Shown here piece by piece: positions 60,702-64,000 of a stretch of 64,000 bases of DNA (position 1 is the first letter of the stretch; every line of letters starts with the position of its first letter). Position numbers and translations under genes: made by a program. Under the pieces are notes generated by a model. The model had not been told where the DNA came from and ran no database searches. It was given only the letters and a program-made list of their open reading frames with translations. The stretch comes from an uncultured bacterium (GTDB lineage Bacteria; Actinomycetota; Coriobacteriia; Coriobacteriales; Coriobacteriaceae): positions 310,001 through 374,000 of the forward strand of contig CAJMKK010000001.1 of NCBI GenBank assembly GCA_905214105.1. The letters are read 5' to 3'.

Positions 60702-60883
60702 AACAGCTGTGTGTAACCAGGGGAGTATTCTGGCTGGACAAAATGCCTGCTTAATAGGGTTGTCAGGTAGTCCGGGTGAAATACAAGGCTGGGGAGCACG
60801 TCGTGTAAGTAGTGGTCCTCTAGGGGCGTACGCTCGGTGGTGTACGCATTGTCCCAAGACCACGCGAGAGTTGGGATCATATC

Positions 60884-61504
60884 TTGATCAGCATGATTCT
60901 CGGCCGCAAGATTGGCATGACCCAGGTTTGGGACGAGGACGACAACGTCGTTCCCGTCACGGTCATCCAGGCTGGCCCCTGCGCTGTCTCGCAGGTTAAA
61001 ACTCAGGCAACCGACGGCTATGACGCCGTCCAGATCGGTTTCGGCGACATCAAGGCCAAGAACGTGAACAAGCCCATGGCTGGTCACTTCGCCAAGGCTG
61101 GCGTCGAGCCTGTCCGCTTCCTTCGTGAGGTCCGCGTCGAGAACGGCGAGGAGCACAAGGTCGGCGAGGTCGTCACCGTCGCTGATTTCGCTGATGTCGA
61201 GAAGGTCGACGTCATCGGTACCTCCAAGGGTAAGGGCTTCCAGGGTCGCATCAAGCGCTGGGGTCAGCGCCGCGGTCCTATGACGCATGGTTCTCACTTC
61301 CAGCGTCACCCCGGTTCTATCGGTCAGTGCGCCTATCCTGCGCGCGTCCTCAAGGGCGTCAAGATGGCCGGTCACATGGGTAACGAGCGCGTTACCGTCA
61401 AGAACCTTTCCGTTGTCCGCATCGATGCCGAGCAGAACCTCATCTTGGTCAAGGGCGCTGTCCCGGGTGCCAAGAATGGTCTCGTCGCCATCCGTATGGC
61501 CTAA
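60884..61504 (+). CDS. rplC: 50S ribosomal protein L3
   Basis: 206 residues (or 203 from an ATG at 60893). [29 protein letters not shown] and [32 protein letters not shown] are diagnostic. The TTG at 60884 is tentatively chosen to give MIS-ILG, the usual N-terminus; the ribosome binding site is weak. First gene of the remaining S10 operon, which here lacks rpsJ. Confidence 0.95.
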   Translation: MISMILGRKIGMTQVWDEDDNVVPVTVIQAGPCAVSQVKTQATDGYDAVQIGFGDIKAKNVNKPMAGHFAKAGVEPVRFLREVRVENGEEHKVGEVVTVADFADVEKVDVIGTSKGKGFQGRIKRWGQRRGPMTHGSHFQRHPGSIGQCAYPARVLKGVKMAGHMGNERVTVKNLSVVRIDAEQNLILVKGAVPGAKNGLVAIRMA

Positions 61505-61550
61505 GGGCCCAGCCCATTTAGCCCAGCGTCATACCAAGGAGAACACTTAA

Positions 61551-62177
61551 ATGGCAAAGTTTGAAGTAAAGAACAGCGAGGGCAAGAAGGTCGCCGAGGC
61601 CGAGCTCGCCGCTGAGGTGTACGGCATCGAGCCGAACATCCACGTTATGCACCACATCGTCAAGTGCCAGATGGCCTCTTGGCGTCAGGGCACCCAGTCT
61701 GCTAAGGGTCGCTCTGAGGTTTCCGGTGGCGGCAAGAAGCCTTGGCGTCAGAAGGGCACCGGCCGTGCCCGTCAGGGTTCCATCCGTGCTGCCCAGTGGC
61801 GTCACGGTGGCGTCGTCTTCGCCCCCAAGCCCCGTTCCTACGCTAAGCGTATGAACAACAAGGAGGTCAAGCTGGCTATGCGCTCCGCGCTGTCCGCCAA
61901 GCTGGCCGATGGCGAGCTCGTGCTCGTCGACGACTACGGCTTCGAGAAGCCTTCCACCAAGGCTGCCGTCGCCATGCTCAAGGCTCTCGGCCTTGAGGGC
62001 AAGCGTCTGACCATCATCGTTCGCGATGAGGACGTCAACGCCTACCTGTCGTTCCGCAACATTCCCAAGACGTTCATCATCACCGCTGACGAGGCCAACA
62101 CCTACGATCTCGTCAACAACAACGCTGTGCTGATGCCCGCCGACATCGCCGCTCACTTCGGGGAGGTGCTTGCATAA
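61551..62177 (+). CDS. rplD: 50S ribosomal protein L4
   Basis: 208 residues. The tunnel loop GGGKKPWRQKGTGRARQGSIRAAQWRHGGVVFAPKPRSY is standard. L4 is an autogenous regulator of the S10 operon in some bacteria; whether that holds here is open. AAGGAGAAC precedes the ATG; rplW starts directly after the stop. Confidence 0.97.
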   Translation: MAKFEVKNSEGKKVAEAELAAEVYGIEPNIHVMHHIVKCQMASWRQGTQSAKGRSEVSGGGKKPWRQKGTGRARQGSIRAAQWRHGGVVFAPKPRSYAKRMNNKEVKLAMRSALSAKLADGELVLVDDYGFEKPSTKAAVAMLKALGLEGKRLTIIVRDEDVNAYLSFRNIPKTFIITADEANTYDLVNNNAVLMPADIAAHFGEVLA

Positions 62178-62465
62178 ATGACCGCCCACGAGATCATCAT
62201 CCGTCCGATCGTGTCCGAGCGTTCCTTCTCCGGCATGGAGCTGAACAAGTACACGTTCGAGGTCGCCAAGGATGCTAACAAGTATCAGATCAAGGACGCT
62301 GTCGAGGAGATCTTCGGCGTCAAGGTCGTTCGCGTGAACACCCTGACGGTCAAGCCCAAGACCAAGCGCGTGCGCTATGTCGCCGGCAAGACCCGTTCTT
62401 GGAAGAAGGCCATCGTCACGCTGGCCGAGGGCGACACCATCGAGGTCTTTGGCAACCAGGCCTAA
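62178..62465 (+). CDS. rplW: 50S ribosomal protein L23
   Basis: 95 residues. IIIRPIVSERSFSGMELNKYTFEVAKDANKYQIKDAVEEIFGVKVVRVNTL is typical of this exit-tunnel protein, which also docks trigger factor and SRP. It starts with no gap after rplD (stop and ATG adjacent). Confidence 0.97.
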   Translation: MTAHEIIIRPIVSERSFSGMELNKYTFEVAKDANKYQIKDAVEEIFGVKVVRVNTLTVKPKTKRVRYVAGKTRSWKKAIVTLAEGDTIEVFGNQA

Positions 62466-62482
62466 GACTCGCTGCTGTTGAG

Positions 62483-62520
62483 TGAGCTCATGCCTCCCAA
62501 ATAGGGGAGGCGGGAGCTCA
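62483..62520 (+). terminator. Large hairpin between rplW and rplB
   Basis: TGAGCTC-at-GCCTCCC-aaata-GGGGAGGC-gg-GAGCTCA forms a stable two-part stem, followed by AAGGTTTTGGG. There is no long U-run, so it may be a partial terminator or an RNA processing/protein site inside the operon. Confidence 0.6.
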
Positions 62521-62538
62521 AGGTTTTGGGCGTATAAA

Positions 62539-62566
62539 ATGGACACGCCCGGAACCGTGTATACGT
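62539..62566 (+). promoter_or_regulatory. Promoter-like motif upstream of rplB
   Basis: ATGGACACGCCCGGAACC followed by GTGTATACG repeats the block upstream of rplC. ACACG-N8-CGTGT is a perfect dyad here. It suggests a second promoter or operator that uncouples rplB-rpsS-rplV from rplCDW. Confidence 0.5.
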
Positions 62567-62644
62567 CCGGTGTCATCGCACCCGAGGCAGAACCTCGAAT
62601 CCCTGTCTGCGATGGCTAACGGATTCCTATTGAAAGGGATTGTA

Positions 62645-63475
62645 ATGGCTGTAAAGCACCTTAAGCCGACCTCCGCTGGTAGGCGTTGGCAGACGATCTC
62701 CGACTTCTCCGAGATCACCTGCACCAAGCCCGAGAAGTCTCTTCTCGAGCCCCTGCCCAAGAAGGCCGGTCGTAACAACAACGGCCGCATCACCACCCGC
62801 CACCAGGGCGGCGGCGTGAAGCGTCGTTACCGCGTGATCGACTTCAAGCGCAACAAGGACGGCGTGCCCGCCAAGGTTGCCACGATCGAGTACGATCCGA
62901 ACCGTTCCGCTCGCATCGCTCTGCTGCACTACGCTGACGGTGAGAAGCGCTACATCCTGGCCCCCAAGGGCCTCGAGGTCGGTCAGACCATCATGTCCGG
63001 TTCTGACGCCGACATCAAGCCGGGCAACGCTCTGCCCCTCGCCGACATCCCCGTCGGTACGCTCATCCACGCCGTCGAGTTCCAGCCGGGCAAGGGCGCT
63101 GCTATCGCCCGTTCCGCCGGCAACTCCTGCCAGCTGATGGGTAAGGAGGGCAAGTACGCTATCGTCCGTATGCCTTCCTCCGAGATGCGCCGCATCCTCG
63201 TTACCTGCCGCGCCACCGTCGGTGAGGTCGGCAACGCCGATCACTCCAACATCGTCATCGGCAAGGCCGGCCGTAAGCGTCACATGAACGTGCGCCCGAC
63301 CGTCCGCGGTACCGTCATGAACCCTGTCGACCACCCGCACGGCGGTGGCGAGGGCAAGAACCACACCTCTGGTCGTCCCTCTGTTACCCCCTGGGGTAAG
63401 CCGACGAAGGGCCTTCGTACGCGCAAGAAGAAGAAGGTCTCGAACCAGCACATCATTCGTCGCCGTAAGAAGTAA
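62645..63475 (+). CDS. rplB: 50S ribosomal protein L2
   Basis: 276 residues. The peptidyl-transferase-proximal histidine region [29 protein letters not shown] is conserved, as is [21 protein letters not shown] near the N-terminus. The ATG at 62645 follows GAAAGGGATT; the frame is open upstream but without a site. It is separated from rplW by 179 bases. Confidence 0.97.
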   Translation: MAVKHLKPTSAGRRWQTISDFSEITCTKPEKSLLEPLPKKAGRNNNGRITTRHQGGGVKRRYRVIDFKRNKDGVPAKVATIEYDPNRSARIALLHYADGEKRYILAPKGLEVGQTIMSGSDADIKPGNALPLADIPVGTLIHAVEFQPGKGAAIARSAGNSCQLMGKEGKYAIVRMPSSEMRRILVTCRATVGEVGNADHSNIVIGKAGRKRHMNVRPTVRGTVMNPVDHPHGGGEGKNHTSGRPSVTPWGKPTKGLRTRKKKKVSNQHIIRRRKK

Positions 63476-63507
63476 TTTCGGATACCGAGTTTTAGGAGAA
63501 AGCACTT

Positions 63508-63768
63508 ATGAGCAGAAGTCTCAAAAAGGGCCCGTTCGTGGAGACTCGCCTTCTCTCGCGTATCACCGCGATGAACGAGGCTGGCAAGAAGGACGTCGTG
63601 AAGACCTGGTCCCGCGCGTCCACCATCTTCCCCGAGATGGTTGGTCACACCATCGCCGTCCACGACGGCCGCAAGCATGTGCCCGTGTATGTTACCGAGT
63701 CCATGGTTGGTCACAAGCTCGGCGAGTTCGCGCCGACTCGTACGTTCCGTGGCCACAAGGCCAAATAG
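63508..63768 (+). CDS. rpsS: 30S ribosomal protein S19
   Basis: 86 residues ([19 protein letters not shown]... [49 protein letters not shown]). 30S head protein contacting S13. TAGGAGAAAG precedes the ATG. rplV starts 14 bases after the stop. Confidence 0.97.
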   Translation: MSRSLKKGPFVETRLLSRITAMNEAGKKDVVKTWSRASTIFPEMVGHTIAVHDGRKHVPVYVTESMVGHKLGEFAPTRTFRGHKAK

Positions 63769-63782
63769 GGGGTTAACCGTAA

Positions 63783-64000
63783 ATGGCAACTAAGTCTATT
63801 GAAACTGAGGCCACCGAGGTTCGCGCCGTCGCTAAGTACGTGCGTGTTTCCCCCAGCAAGGCCCGCCTGGTGGTCGATCTGATCCGCCGCAAGCCTGTCG
63901 CTCAGGCCTTCGACATCCTCCACTTCTGCGACCGCGCCGTCGCCGTGGATGTCGAGAAGGTTCTCCGTTCCGCCGTTGCGAACGCCGAGAACAACAACGG
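63783..64000 (+). CDS. rplV: 50S ribosomal protein L22 (3' end beyond the window)
   Basis: The first 72 residues are visible: [46 protein letters not shown], with the [20 protein letters not shown] helix of L22. It is cut by the window end. The macrolide-related loop lies outside the window. Confidence 0.95.
   Translation, partial: MATKSIETEATEVRAVAKYVRVSPSKARLVVDLIRRKPVAQAFDILHFCDRAVAVDVEKVLRSAVANAENNN

Overview
The window is GC-rich (roughly 60%) bacterial chromosome, densely coded, with a full set of housekeeping genes. Tat-type lipoprotein signals, purine-rich ribosome binding sites, a FabK-type fatty-acid cluster, fused FeoA-FeoB and AccD-AccA proteins, many PTS permeases and a DDAH-like enzyme all fit a gut Coriobacteriia (Actinomycetota). 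Collinsella or a close relative is my inference; no search could be run.

Layout. 1-3.6 kb: a minus-strand ABC importer (ATPase cut by the window edge, permease, lipoprotein) behind a WYL regulator. 3.8-6.0 kb: asnS and a free-standing EIIA-Glc. 6.2-10.6 kb: an esterase, then a GntR regulator divergent from a dimethylarginine hydrolase and a basic amino acid antiporter. 11.1-13.9 kb: FeoAB iron transport. 14.2-19.2 kb: an alpha-glucoside PTS (EIICB, RpiR regulator, GH4 glucosidase). 19.3-24.5 kb: an MFS exporter, GH13 glucosidase, DNA glycosylase and aminotransferase. 24.8-27.3 kb: L10 leader, rplJ-rplL, galU. 27.3-33.0 kb: an accessory island with a WYL regulator broken by an in-frame stop, several unrecognised proteins and a frameshifted surface-protein remnant. 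33.4-41.3 kb: rpoB-rpoC. 41.7-43.3 kb: an ECF sigma/anti-sigma pair. 43.5-47.0 kb: rpsL-rpsG-fusA-rpsJ. 47.1-57.2 kb: birA divergent from a complete type II fatty-acid cluster (fabH-acpP-fabK-fabD-fabG-fabF-accB-fabZ-accC-accDA). 57.2-60.4 kb: a PTS EIIC, a cation-efflux protein and a histidine phosphatase. 60.9 kb to the end: rplC-rplD-rplW, then rplB-rpsS-rplV (cut).

How the parts work together. BirA biotinylates AccB, which serves AccC and the fused AccDA to make malonyl-CoA for the Fab enzymes next to them. The lone EIIA (5.4-6.0 kb) could phosphorylate the EIICB and EIIC proteins, neither of which carries its own IIA. The S10 ribosomal operon is physically split: rpsJ ends the str operon and rplC starts 13.9 kb later.

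The most unusual signals are two. First, RpoC has a C-terminal extension holding a domain that aligns without gaps to the DNA-binding C-terminal domain of the RNA polymerase alpha subunit, including the residues that contact UP elements. Second, three intergenic elements (24.6, 41.5 and 60.5 kb) share a conserved 64-67 base core with an inner hairpin, but each is enclosed by its own, unrelated, near-perfect 32-36 base inverted arms. No tRNA, rRNA, CRISPR array, prophage or transposase was seen.
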